The translations under genes were made by a program, and so were the position numbers. The notes beneath the pieces are model-generated. The model saw only the letters and a program-made list of their open reading frames with translations, was not told where the DNA came from and searched no databases. Source: Saccharothrix ecbatanensis (GTDB taxonomy: Bacteria; Actinomycetota; Actinomycetes; Mycobacteriales; Pseudonocardiaceae). Taken from it: a stretch of DNA of 64,000 bases. Numbering within the stretch: the first letter of the stretch is position 1; every line of letters begins with the position of its first letter. This document shows positions 52,620-59,750 of the stretch, one piece after another. The stretch spans positions 4,526,001 to 4,590,000 of the forward strand of contig NZ_JACHMO010000001.1 in assembly GCF_014205015.1 (NCBI RefSeq). The letters are read 5' to 3'.

Positions 52620-53810
52620 ATGACCGATGGCGGGATGACCGACGGGCTGGTGCTGCGGACCGCGCGACCGGCGGACCTGGACCAGATCGGCGCCCTGCTG
52701 ACCGACCGGGGTGAACCGGCGGACGCGATCGACCACCGCCTGGTGGTCGAGGACCCGGACGCGGGCTGGGAGGCGTGCGCGGTCGTCGTGGACGGCGACA
52801 AGGTCGTGTCCACCGCGACCCTGCTGGACGAGACGCTGGTGTTGAACGGTCTGGAGATCCCCGCAGGCCAGGTCGAACTTGTGGCGACCGACCGTGCGTA
52901 CGAGGGCCGTGGGCTGGTGCGCGCGTTGATGGCGTGGGCGCACGAACGGTCGGCCGCGCGCGGTCAGCTGGTGAACGTGATGCTCGGCATCCCCTATTTC
53001 TACCGCCTGTTCGGCTACACCTACGCGATCCCGATCTCGGCCACGCGGCCGGTGACGAGCCTGCCGGACGGCTCCGGCCACAACCTGCGTGAGGCGACGG
53101 CGGACGACATCCCGGCGATGGCCCGCCTCCAGGATGCCGTGCAGGCACCGGCCGACCTGCGGATGCCGCACTCCCCTGGCCTGTGGCGGTGGCTGGTGGC
53201 GCGGGACGGCAGCACGGAGTGGCTGGTCGAGCGGAACGGCGTGCCGGTGGCGGCCGGGCGAACCACCCCGCCGGACGAGGGCGTCCGGCTGTGCGAGGTG
53301 GCGGCCGTGGACGAAGCCGCCGCGCACGCGCTGCTCGCGTTGACGGAGGCCACCGAGGTGAACGAGCGGCCGGGCACGGTCGCGGGCGAGGCGCTGGAGC
53401 CGTTCCTGGGGCCCGCGCCGGAAGACGCGAGCTCCTACTACGTGCGGATCGGCGACCCGGTCGCGTTGCTGGAGCACCTGCGGCCGGTGTTCGGGCGGCG
53501 GTTGGCGGACGGTGGTTTCGGTGATCAGGAGGGCGAGGCGGTCGTCTCGTTCTACCGCTCGCACGTGCGGCTGCCGTTCAAGGCGGGTGAGGTCGGGCCG
53601 GTCGTGTCGGGCGGCACCATGCAGGCTCCAGGCGCGGCGGGAGGTGCGGGTGTGGCGCCGGACCTGCTGGCATCGCTGCTGTTCGGCCCGCACGGCCTCA
53701 AGGGCCTGACCGCGCGGGAACCGGACGTCTACCCCGGCCCGAACGCCGACTTGATGCACACCTTGTTCCCGCCGGTGCGCGGCGACCTGATGACGTTCTA
53801 CATCCCTTGA
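52620..53810 (+). CDS. Eis-like/two-domain GNAT N-acetyltransferase
   Basis: 396 residues. The N-terminal GNAT domain (LVLRTARPADLDQIGALLTD, QVELVATDRAYEGRGLVRAL acetyl-CoA loop, IPYFYRLFGYTYAIP) is followed by a second, degenerate GNAT-like domain (NLREATADDIPAMARLQDAV) and a C-terminal part ending DLMHTLFPPVRGDLMTFYIP. The three-part plan resembles Eis but the sequence differs from the protein at 4300. The substrate is unknown. ATG 52635 is an alternative start five codons later. Confidence 0.82.
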   Translation: MTDGGMTDGLVLRTARPADLDQIGALLTDRGEPADAIDHRLVVEDPDAGWEACAVVVDGDKVVSTATLLDETLVLNGLEIPAGQVELVATDRAYEGRGLVRALMAWAHERSAARGQLVNVMLGIPYFYRLFGYTYAIPISATRPVTSLPDGSGHNLREATADDIPAMARLQDAVQAPADLRMPHSPGLWRWLVARDGSTEWLVERNGVPVAAGRTTPPDEGVRLCEVAAVDEAAAHALLALTEATEVNERPGTVAGEALEPFLGPAPEDASSYYVRIGDPVALLEHLRPVFGRRLADGGFGDQEGEAVVSFYRSHVRLPFKAGEVGPVVSGGTMQAPGAAGGAGVAPDLLASLLFGPHGLKGLTAREPDVYPGPNADLMHTLFPPVRGDLMTFYIP

Positions 53811-53831
53811 CGTGCTTGCCGGGCGACTTCC

Positions 53832-55199
53832 TCAGACCGTGAGCAGGCCCCAGTACGCCGCCCACGGCAGGAAAACGACCCCACCGGCGGTCAGCACGGC
53901 CAGGCGCGGAGTTGGCCGCTGCCTGCGCCACCCGGCGATGACGAGTGCTGTCGCAACCAGCACGCCCACGGCGGTGAGCTGGAGCAGCAGCCACGGAAGC
54001 GGCCTGCCCAGCACGCTCGACCGCACGTCCGTCGCTCCACTTTGGACGATGGAGAACAGGTAGGTCAGCGCGCCGAGCACGGTCGCGATTCCGCCCACCG
54101 CCAGGCAGCGGGCCAGCCAGCGCACCGGTGTCGGGCTGCGGCGGCCACGCAACCGTCGCACTGCTGCTGCTACCGGGTAGGCCAGGAATGCCAGCAGCAT
54201 CAGGATTACCCCGATCGTGTGCAGCCACGGGGATTCGTGCCAGGCGAGCGGTGTGACGGGCTCGCTGTGGACGGGTTGGTCCGGTGGCGCGTCGGCGGAG
54301 GCGTGCGGCGGACCGGCGGCGAGGTCGTTGATCCACGACGTCATGAGGTCGACGTAGCCGGGCGCGAAGTCCGCCGTGCCGTCGTCGAAGCCGTTCGTGC
54401 TGCGGCGCATGTTGTGGTCCGCGTTCGGGACGACCCGCAGCGTGTAGTGCGTGTTGCCGCCTTGGTCGAGGGATTGACGGAAGGTCGTCAGGCTCTCCCC
54501 CGGCGCGGTCGAGCGGTCGTGCTGGGCGAACACGCCGAGCAGTGGCTGGTCCACTCCCGTCAGGGTCGTTGCGGGGTCATAGGCCGTGTCGCCGAACAAG
54601 CCGGCGGCGTCCAGCATGCGGCTGACGTTATGTCCGAGCGGGCCGATCAGTCGGGTGTTGACGCCCGCGTGCGCCAGGTGTGCGTGGTTGCTCCACAGTT
54701 GGGTGCGGGCGGCGTCCATTCCGCTTGCTGCGACCGTGACCACGAAGGCGACGTCGTTCGAGCGCGACGCGGCCAGCGGCACGACCCAGCCGCCCTGGCT
54801 GTGGCCCCACAACCCCACCAGGGACGGGTCGACTCCCGGTCGGGTTCGCAGTAGGCGGACTCCGGCCAGCGCGTCGTCTGCGAGGTCGCCGAACGTGCTT
54901 GTCGCCCTTGAGTAGCCGGGGGCCTTGTCGTAGATCAGCGCGGTGATCCCGGCTCGGGCGAATGCCTCGGCCTCACGCCGGTAGTCGTCGCGGTGGGTGG
55001 ATCCGGCGCCGGCGACGATGACCACGGCTGGGCCGTTGGCGTCGGGTGGGGCTATGACCGTGCCGTGCAGGGTGTGGTCGCCGCTGGCGAAGGTGACGTC
55101 GGTGGTGGTCGGGCCGGCGGGTTCGGCGGTGGCGGGCAGCGGTAGCAGCGCGCTGGCGACGGCCAGGATGAGAACGGCCGATTTGTGTGCGGGCAGCAC
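53832..55199 (-). CDS. secreted/membrane-anchored alpha/beta hydrolase
   Basis: 455 residues. A signal peptide (LPAHKSAVLILAVASALLPL, cleavage near ATA-EPAG) precedes an alpha/beta hydrolase domain with nucleophile motif GLWGHSQGGWV, Asp in FAQHDRSTAP and His in VVPNADHNMRR. Four membrane helices form the last ~120 residues. The catalytic domain should face outward. The substrate is unknown; the core resembles dienelactone-hydrolase-like acyl hydrolases. CAGGAG lies eight bases before GTG 55199. It follows the ArsR gene by 112 bp and may be its target. Confidence 0.84.
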   Translation of the reverse strand: MLPAHKSAVLILAVASALLPLPATAEPAGPTTTDVTFASGDHTLHGTVIAPPDANGPAVVIVAGAGSTHRDDYRREAEAFARAGITALIYDKAPGYSRATSTFGDLADDALAGVRLLRTRPGVDPSLVGLWGHSQGGWVVPLAASRSNDVAFVVTVAASGMDAARTQLWSNHAHLAHAGVNTRLIGPLGHNVSRMLDAAGLFGDTAYDPATTLTGVDQPLLGVFAQHDRSTAPGESLTTFRQSLDQGGNTHYTLRVVPNADHNMRRSTNGFDDGTADFAPGYVDLMTSWINDLAAGPPHASADAPPDQPVHSEPVTPLAWHESPWLHTIGVILMLLAFLAYPVAAAVRRLRGRRSPTPVRWLARCLAVGGIATVLGALTYLFSIVQSGATDVRSSVLGRPLPWLLLQLTAVGVLVATALVIAGWRRQRPTPRLAVLTAGGVVFLPWAAYWGLLTV

Positions 55200-55311
55200 G
55201 AAATGCTCTCCTGTCGGAGGAAGTGCGGTGACTTGGTGCTCGCCCGGTGGGCGAGGTGTGACGACTTCCATGCCCGGGCCGTCGAGTTGCCGCTCGGCGG
55301 TCCGGGGTCGG

Positions 55312-55923
55312 CTATGCGGTGTGCGTGGTGTCGTCCTCCGGATCGGTGGTGGTCCCGGGGTCGGTGTCAGGGTCGGGGTCGGGGAAGGCCACGAACCGCG
55401 TCTGCACGGTCCGCGCGCCGTCCGGAATCCGGTTGGCAGGCCGCTGGTACTTCTTCAGCAGCGTCAGGTAGTCCTCGAAGAACGCGGCCAGTTCGCCGGG
55501 CGTGACCTGGATGGAGCCGCGCGAGAAGGGCACGGCGTCCGACCACACGCCGAGTTCGTGGCGCACCGCGTCGAACCGGGCGAACATCTCCAGGTCTTCG
55601 GCGAGCCAGAGTCGTTGGAGGTCGTCGATCGTGGACCGCATCTCCGGGTCCTGCTCGCCGCGCCGGTCGAACCGCACGTCCCGGCGGACGTGCCGCCACC
55701 AGCGCTCACGTCCGCGTGCGCGCTCGGGAACCTCTTCGACCAAGCCGTGTTTGGCGAGGATCCGGAGGTTGTAGCTGGTGCCGCCGGTGGTCACGCCGAG
55801 CCGTTCGGCGAGCACGGTCGACGTCGCCTCGCCGAGGAGTTCCAACTCCCGGAGCATGCGTTGCCGCAACGGGTTCGCCATCGCCTTGGCGAGCCCGAGA
55901 TCGGCCCTGACTGGTTCCGACAT
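55312..55923 (-). CDS. ArsR-family transcriptional regulator
   Basis: 203 residues. The winged helix (LAKAMANPLRQRMLRELELL, LAERLGVTTGGTSYNLRILA) has a wing rich in Arg. A C-terminal helical region (ELAAFFEDYLTLLKKYQRPA) and an acidic Asp/Pro/Thr tail follow. Autoregulation is suggested by TGCACG repeats around the promoter. It is the first gene of a likely operon with the downstream hydrolase. Confidence 0.84.
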   Translation of the reverse strand: MSEPVRADLGLAKAMANPLRQRMLRELELLGEATSTVLAERLGVTTGGTSYNLRILAKHGLVEEVPERARGRERWWRHVRRDVRFDRRGEQDPEMRSTIDDLQRLWLAEDLEMFARFDAVRHELGVWSDAVPFSRGSIQVTPGELAAFFEDYLTLLKKYQRPANRIPDGARTVQTRFVAFPDPDPDTDPGTTTDPEDDTTHTA

Positions 55924-55925
55924 GG

Positions 55926-55957
55926 TGCACGATAACCCGTGCATCACTTCTCGTGCA
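55926..55957. promoter_or_regulatory. TGCACG-N6-CGTGCA operator and promoter of the ArsR gene
   Basis: TGCACG (55926) and CGTGCA (55938) form a perfect inverted repeat with a six-base gap, and a third CGTGCA lies at 55952. The -10 candidate TATCGT (minus strand, 55929-55934, five bases before the ATG) sits inside the palindrome, so binding would block transcription. Confidence 0.6.
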
Positions 55958-55962
55958 ACTGC

Positions 55963-56817
55963 TCAGCCCGTTCGCAGGTCGCCCGTGAACTCGACGCCCA
56001 TCACGATGCCGACGAGTACGAGCAGCCCTCCCGCGCAGGCGAGCGCGCGCCGGTAGCCGGTGTCCCCCAGCCGACTGCGCCCGCGTGCGACGAGCAGTGC
56101 GATCACGATCTTGCCGCCGACCAGGGTCGCGTAGAACCCGATCAGCAGCGCCGCGCCCGCGCCGGCCGACTCGCGCCAAGTGGTGATGATCAGCGGCCCC
56201 AACGCCGTCGCCCAAGCGATCCACGGATGCGGACTAAGCAGATTGACCACCACCGCCCGCTTCAGGGCACCGGAATTGTCAGACCCCGTCGGTAGAATCG
56301 AATTCAGGGGTCCCCTTGGCGGCGACCCCTGCAAAGCCCGGCCTCCGGCCGCATCTCCCCCAGCGACGCCGCTCACGGCCGCATCTCGCCCAGCCGCGTC
56401 TACGCGGGCAGCGTTCTCGTCAGCCGGGCGCGTGGTACCGCCACTGACCGGATCGTCGGCAACGGCGGTTTCAGCGGCGTTCTGAGTGGCGGTTTCGGCG
56501 GCGAATTCGTCTGCCGGGCGCGCGGTGGCGGTGCCTAGTGAGGCCGATCGTGCCTCCCGGACCGTCTGCACGCCGCTCCACACCACGAACACCGCGCCCA
56601 CCACCCCGAGCACGCCCAGCGCCCGCCCCGGCAGCCGGTCCAGCAGGAGCAGCGTCACCAGCACCACGACCGCGTCCGACAACAGCGGCGCGCAGGCGGT
56701 CAGCACACCGGCCATCCGGCCCGAGCGCAAAGCCGACGTCACCACCAGCACCAACAGCGGGCCGGGGCTGATGCTCGCGGCCAAGCCGAGGGTCAGTCCC
56801 AACCCCAGTGCGTCCAC
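55963..56817 (-). CDS. LysE-family exporter with inserted hydrophilic segment
   Basis: 284 residues. Typical LysE helices are at both ends: LGLTLGLAASISPGPLLVLV at the start, and RAVVVNLLSPHPWIAWATAL then GFYATLVGGKIVIALLVARG at the end. Between helix three and four lies an insert of about 90 residues (roughly 90-185) rich in Ala, Asp, Gly and Thr, where normal LysE proteins (200-215 residues) have a short loop. Part of the insert, RALQGSPPRGPLNSILPTGS, is coded by a dispersed palindromic DNA element. The frame is intact, so export of an amino acid or small compound is still plausible. Confidence 0.82.
   Translation of the reverse strand: MDALGLGLTLGLAASISPGPLLVLVVTSALRSGRMAGVLTACAPLLSDAVVVLVTLLLLDRLPGRALGVLGVVGAVFVVWSGVQTVREARSASLGTATARPADEFAAETATQNAAETAVADDPVSGGTTRPADENAARVDAAGRDAAVSGVAGGDAAGGRALQGSPPRGPLNSILPTGSDNSGALKRAVVVNLLSPHPWIAWATALGPLIITTWRESAGAGAALLIGFYATLVGGKIVIALLVARGRSRLGDTGYRRALACAGGLLVLVGIVMGVEFTGDLRTG
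56268..56336 (-). repeat. dispersed palindromic element, copy 1 (inside the LysE gene)
   Basis: A 69-bp element. It starts with a hairpin (CAGGGGTC, an 11-base loop, GACCCCTG) and ends GGGGTCTGACAATTCCGGTG. Copy 2 is at 60812-60879. Of the first 32 bases 29 are identical, and the last 13 are identical. It is translated in frame. Confidence 0.8.
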
Positions 56818-56822
56818 AGCGG

Positions 56823-56829
56823 CAGACTA
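56823..56829. promoter_or_regulatory. overlapping divergent -10 boxes of the LysE and FhuF-like genes
   Basis: The 18-bp gap between start codons 56817 (minus) and 56836 (plus) holds CAGACT (56823, plus, seven bases before GTG) and TAGTCT (56824-56829, minus, six bases before GTG). The two hexamers share five base pairs. Confidence 0.55.
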
Positions 56830-56835
56830 GGACAC

Positions 56836-57525
56836 GTGTCCGAGTTCGCCCGAGTCCTGACCACCCTGCGGCAGATCCGCGGCCTGAGCCCGTTCTTCGT
56901 CCTGGACGTCGGTCGGCCCACCGACGGCGACCGGCCCGACAGCGACCGGCCCGACAGCGGCTGGCACGACGGCGAAGACCTGCTGCACGGTCCCGCCCTG
57001 CCCGACGCGCTCGACCGGATCGCCACCCGGTACCGCACAACCGAACGGCGGGTCGCCGCGTCGCTGTTCTTCCTCAGCTACACCGCGCGGCTGCTCAGCC
57101 CGGTAGTTGCCGCCCGCGCGATCGACGGGGTCGCGCCGGACGTCCGACCTACCAACCTGTGGTGGCGCTACCGACCTGACGGCCTCCAAGTCCGGCTCAA
57201 GGACCCGCTCGCGGGCGTCGGCGTCGCCGAGTCGATGGAGCCGGTGGTCGAAGCGGTGCACGGGATCACGCCGGTGGCGCGCGGCCTGCTGTGGGGCAAC
57301 GCGGCGTCGTCCATGGCGGGCGCGCTGCGCATGATCAGCCGCAGCGACATCACGGCGGACTGCGTTGCGCTCGGCGAGGAGTTGTTCGCCGATCCTCCGT
57401 TGAAGGGCACTGGCGAGTTCATCCCGTTCCCCGGCGAGGTCGTGTTCCGGCGACGCAGCTGCTGCCTGTACTACCGCCTCGACGGCGGCGGGACGTGCGG
57501 CGATTGCCCGCTGCCGCCCCGCTGA
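56836..57525 (+). CDS. FhuF-like (2Fe-2S) ferric-siderophore reductase family protein
   Basis: 229 residues. The C-terminal cysteine motif C-C-x10-C-x2-C (RSCCLYYRLDGGGTCGDCPL) is the 2Fe-2S signature of FhuF-type ferric iron reductases. The middle part (LWWRYRPDGLQVRLKDPLAG, RGLLWGNAASSMAGALRM) matches the FhuF fold. It would reduce iron in imported siderophores in the cytoplasm. A 15-bp duplication codes DRPDSDRPDS near residue 33. It is divergent from the LysE gene; a cobalamin riboswitch follows. Confidence 0.86.
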   Translation: MSEFARVLTTLRQIRGLSPFFVLDVGRPTDGDRPDSDRPDSGWHDGEDLLHGPALPDALDRIATRYRTTERRVAASLFFLSYTARLLSPVVAARAIDGVAPDVRPTNLWWRYRPDGLQVRLKDPLAGVGVAESMEPVVEAVHGITPVARGLLWGNAASSMAGALRMISRSDITADCVALGEELFADPPLKGTGEFIPFPGEVVFRRRSCCLYYRLDGGGTCGDCPLPPR

Positions 57526-57584
57526 CCGGCGGACGTGAGGAAACGACAACTCGTCTGGCCGGTTGTGCCCGGCCACGATCGACA

Positions 57585-57745
57585 TCTACGGTTCGGGCGC
57601 CGCAGTGGACGGGAAGCCGGTGGGAATCCGGCGCGGTCCTCGCCACTGTGACCGGGGAGCCAACCCGCCGAGAACGTCACTGGTCGCGTGGAGCGGCTGG
57701 GAAGACGCGGGGACGGTGCTGATCCGGGAGTCAGGAGACCGGCTG
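57585..57745 (+). ncRNA. cobalamin riboswitch
   Basis: The 5' part contains GGGAAGCCGGTGGGAATCCG and the CGGTCCTCGCCACTGTGACC stretch, close to the B12-box consensus (GCCACTG). Later come CTGGGAAGACGC and GAGTCAGGAGACCGG, the usual 3' elements. It lies about 50 bases upstream of cbtB, so adenosylcobalamin binding should reduce cbtBA expression. Exact ends need a covariance model. Confidence 0.85.
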
Positions 57746-57797
57746 CGGCGCGCGTTGTTGTTGACCTTCCACGAGGTATGGAGGAGGCCGTCCCGTC

Positions 57798-57995
57798 ATG
57801 ACGAGCCCCGCTCAGTCCCCCGCAGTTTCCGACAATCTGGTCATCCCCAAATGGGCCTACGCCATCGCACTGGTCGCGTTGACCGTGACGTGGGTGGTCC
57901 TCCAGGAGAACGGCGTCGCGCTCGGCCACGCCGCCGAGACCGTGCACGAGTTCTTCCACGACGGGCGCCACGCACTCGGCGTCCCGTGTCACTAG
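57798..57995 (+). CDS. cbtB: cobalt transporter subunit CbtB
   Basis: 65 residues with one membrane helix (WAYAIALVALTVTWVVLQEN) and a histidine-rich C-terminus (GHAAETVHEFFHDGRHALG, ending PCH) that probably binds cobalt. CbtA and CbtB form a B12-regulated cobalt uptake system. ATG 57798 follows GGAGG by about 12 bases. The riboswitch directly upstream fixes the function. Confidence 0.9.
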   Translation: MTSPAQSPAVSDNLVIPKWAYAIALVALTVTWVVLQENGVALGHAAETVHEFFHDGRHALGVPCH

Positions 57996-58006
57996 GGCTC
58001 GCCGAG

Positions 58007-58750
58007 ATGCGGGCGAACGTGCCCACCTACAGAGGTCTGCTGCTCCGCGGTGTCGGTGCGGGCGCGGTGTCCGGGCTGCTCGCGGGCCTGGTCGGCGTGC
58101 TCGTGGTCGAAGCCCCGATTCGCGCGGCGCTGGCCGTCGAGCAGGCACGTCCGGTTGAGCCGGGTGGACACGAGCACGGCGAGCTGTTCAGCCGTGGCAC
58201 GCAGGTGGTCGGCGGTGTGCTCGCCGCGGTCGTGGTGGGTGTCGCCGTCGGCGCGTTGTTCGCCACCGCGTACGCGGGATCACGGCGCTGGTTCGCGTCC
58301 AAGGCGCCGTTCGTGCGGGCGGTGACGTTGTCGGCGGCGGTGTTCGGCGCGGCGGCGTTGCTGCCCGCGGTGAAGTACCCGGCCAACCCGCCGGCCGTGG
58401 GCGACCCGAACACGGTGGAGTACCGGACGGTGCTCTACCTGGGGTTGATCGCGGCCGGGCTGCTGGTCGCGTTCGGGGCGAGCTACCTGGCGTCCCGGCT
58501 CGGGCACCTGGGCCAGCCCGTTCGCAGCACCGCCGTGGCGTTGGCCGTGGTGGCCGCGGTGATCGTGCTGCTGGTGGCGTTCCCGGCCACTCCGGACGCT
58601 GTTCCGGCGGACATGCCGGGCGGGGTGCTCTGGGACTTCCGGTTGGCGTCGCTGGCCGAGACGGCCACGTTGTGGCTCGGCCTCGGCGTGGTGTTCGGCC
58701 TGCTGGTGGACCCGGCCGCGCGCCGCGTCCCCGTGTCACCCACCCCCTGA
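58007..58750 (+). CDS. cbtA: cobalt transporter subunit CbtA
   Basis: 247 residues with five to six helices. The start YRGLLLRGVGAGAVSGLLAG is typical of CbtA, and the first outer loop holds the metal-binding PGGHEHGELFSRGTQ. It imports cobalt with CbtB for cobalamin synthesis. ATG 58007 gives the family N-terminus; an in-frame GTG at 57986 would overlap cbtB by 10 bp and add seven residues. It is followed immediately by a large hairpin. Confidence 0.88.
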   Translation: MRANVPTYRGLLLRGVGAGAVSGLLAGLVGVLVVEAPIRAALAVEQARPVEPGGHEHGELFSRGTQVVGGVLAAVVVGVAVGALFATAYAGSRRWFASKAPFVRAVTLSAAVFGAAALLPAVKYPANPPAVGDPNTVEYRTVLYLGLIAAGLLVAFGASYLASRLGHLGQPVRSTAVALAVVAAVIVLLVAFPATPDAVPADMPGGVLWDFRLASLAETATLWLGLGVVFGLLVDPAARRVPVSPTP

Positions 58751-58848
58751 CCGCGAGTCGTCCACCCGGACACTCCGAACGCCACGTTCGTGGACGTCTC
58801 GCCGGACGCGAGCGTGGAGTTCGGGGTACCGGAGTGGACGACTCGCGG
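58751..58848. terminator. 98-nt long imperfect hairpin filling the cbtA-HAD gap
   Basis: The left arm starts CCGCGAGTCGTCCAC right after the cbtA stop; the right arm ends GTGGACGACTCGCGG at 58848, three bases before the HAD stop. Arms are about 36 nt with a few mismatches, and an inner CTCGC/GCGAG stem lies near the tip. It may end transcription on both strands or be a repeat element. Confidence 0.65.
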
Positions 58849-58851
58849 AGT

Positions 58852-59514
58852 TCAGTGGGGAAGGAGCGAGGCGAGGGTCTTGTGGTCCACGCCTACCAGG
58901 GACTCGCGGAACACGCGCCGCTCGCCTTCGAGGACCGGGAGGTCGCAGGGGACGACCAGGACCGTGCAGCCCGCGGCGACGGCGGCGGTGGTGCCGGTCG
59001 GCGAGTCCTCGACGGCCACGCACCGGGTCGGGTCGACGTCGAGCAGGCGGGCCGCCTTCAGGTACGGCTCGGGCAGCGGCTTGTTCAGGCCGTCGACCTC
59101 GTCACCGCACACCGTGACGTCGAACAGGTCCCGCCCGATCGTCTCCAGCGCGACCTCGGTCAACTGCCGTTCGGTCGACGTCACCAGCGCCATCGGCACA
59201 CCGGCGTCCCGCACCGCCCGCAACGCCTCACGCGCGCCAGGCCGCCACGGCAACCCGGCCCGGAACACCTCCTCGGTGCGCCGCTGGATCCACGCCGCGC
59301 CGTCCGCGATGTCGCCGTCCCGCGGCGTGATGCCGACCTCGGTGAACAGCAACGCCATGGTCGTGGCCACGTTCGACCCGACCATCGCGTGCCGCGTCTC
59401 CAGCGACAGCGTGCCGCCCAGCTTCTCGGCGAACTCGTAGAGCGGGATGTCCCACAGCTTCTCCGAGTCCAGCAGCGTGCCGTCCATGTCCCACAGCACG
59501 GCCTCGACCGTCAT
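58852..59514 (-). CDS. HAD-family phosphatase (beta-phosphoglucomutase-like)
   Basis: 220 residues. Motif I is VLWDMDGTLLDSE, motif II ALVTSTERQLTE, motif III the Lys in GLNKPLPEPYLKAA, and motif IV VAVEDSPTGTTAAVAAG. It hydrolyses a small phosphorylated compound. GGGAAGG lies six bases before ATG 59514. The frame stays open upstream to an ATG at 59700 with a leaderless promoter, but that extension reads as a metH fragment and is not likely to belong to the HAD enzyme. Confidence 0.88.
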   Translation of the reverse strand: MTVEAVLWDMDGTLLDSEKLWDIPLYEFAEKLGGTLSLETRHAMVGSNVATTMALLFTEVGITPRDGDIADGAAWIQRRTEEVFRAGLPWRPGAREALRAVRDAGVPMALVTSTERQLTEVALETIGRDLFDVTVCGDEVDGLNKPLPEPYLKAARLLDVDPTRCVAVEDSPTGTTAAVAAGCTVLVVPCDLPVLEGERRVFRESLVGVDHKTLASLLPH

Positions 59515-59700
59515 GCGCACCTTCCCCCAGTGATCACGCGTTGAACGATTGGGTGAATCGGCCCCGAACGTGTTGGTCTCCACCGTGTCCGCGCCGGCTG
59601 CCGGTAGTCGCGGGGGTGCACCTGGGGCACGACATCGGGCCTGGTCACGTTGAGGGTCGGCCGGCACGCCCCGAAAAGGGGGCGTGACACGATCCGACAT
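59515..59700 (-). pseudogene. metH: remnant of metH (cobalamin-dependent methionine synthase), 5' fragment
   Basis: On the minus strand, directly after the ATG at 59700, one frame reads LNVTRPDVVPQVHPRDY and another continues ADTVETNTFGADSPN. These are adjacent blocks of the MetH homocysteine-binding domain (LNVTRPD..., then GAD.VETNTFGAN). A one-base shift separates them, and the usual segment between the start and LNVTRPD is missing. The rest of the ~3.5-kb gene is gone; the HAD gene follows at once. In M. tuberculosis metH (Rv2124c) is divergent from the PAC2 gene Rv2125, the same place. Confidence 0.72.
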
Positions 59701-59706
59701 GCGCCA

Positions 59707-59712
59707 AGCCTA
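59707..59712 (-). promoter_or_regulatory. preserved -10 box of the lost metH gene
   Basis: TAGGCT on the minus strand, six bases before ATG 59700, the usual leaderless layout here. It may now drive the HAD gene. Confidence 0.5.
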
Positions 59713-59738
59713 CGGCGTCGGGTCTGCGGCAGTGGTCG

Positions 59739-59744
59739 TAGTCT
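59739..59744 (+). promoter_or_regulatory. candidate -10 box of the PAC2 gene (leaderless)
   Basis: TAGTCT, six bases before GTG 59751, with no ribosome site. Confidence 0.55.
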
Positions 59745-59750
59745 GACGCC

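Noticed and set aside
52100..52813. A longer start for the GNAT gene at 52537
   Set aside because: The extra codons run antisense to the 5' end of the divergent GNAT gene, and the resulting leader is not GNAT-like; the promoter hexamer fits ATG 52537.
59515..59700. A 62-residue N-terminal extension of the HAD phosphatase
   Set aside because: It is in frame and has a promoter, but its sequence matches shifted MetH blocks and not the HAD family, whose normal start is ATG 59514 with its own ribosome site.
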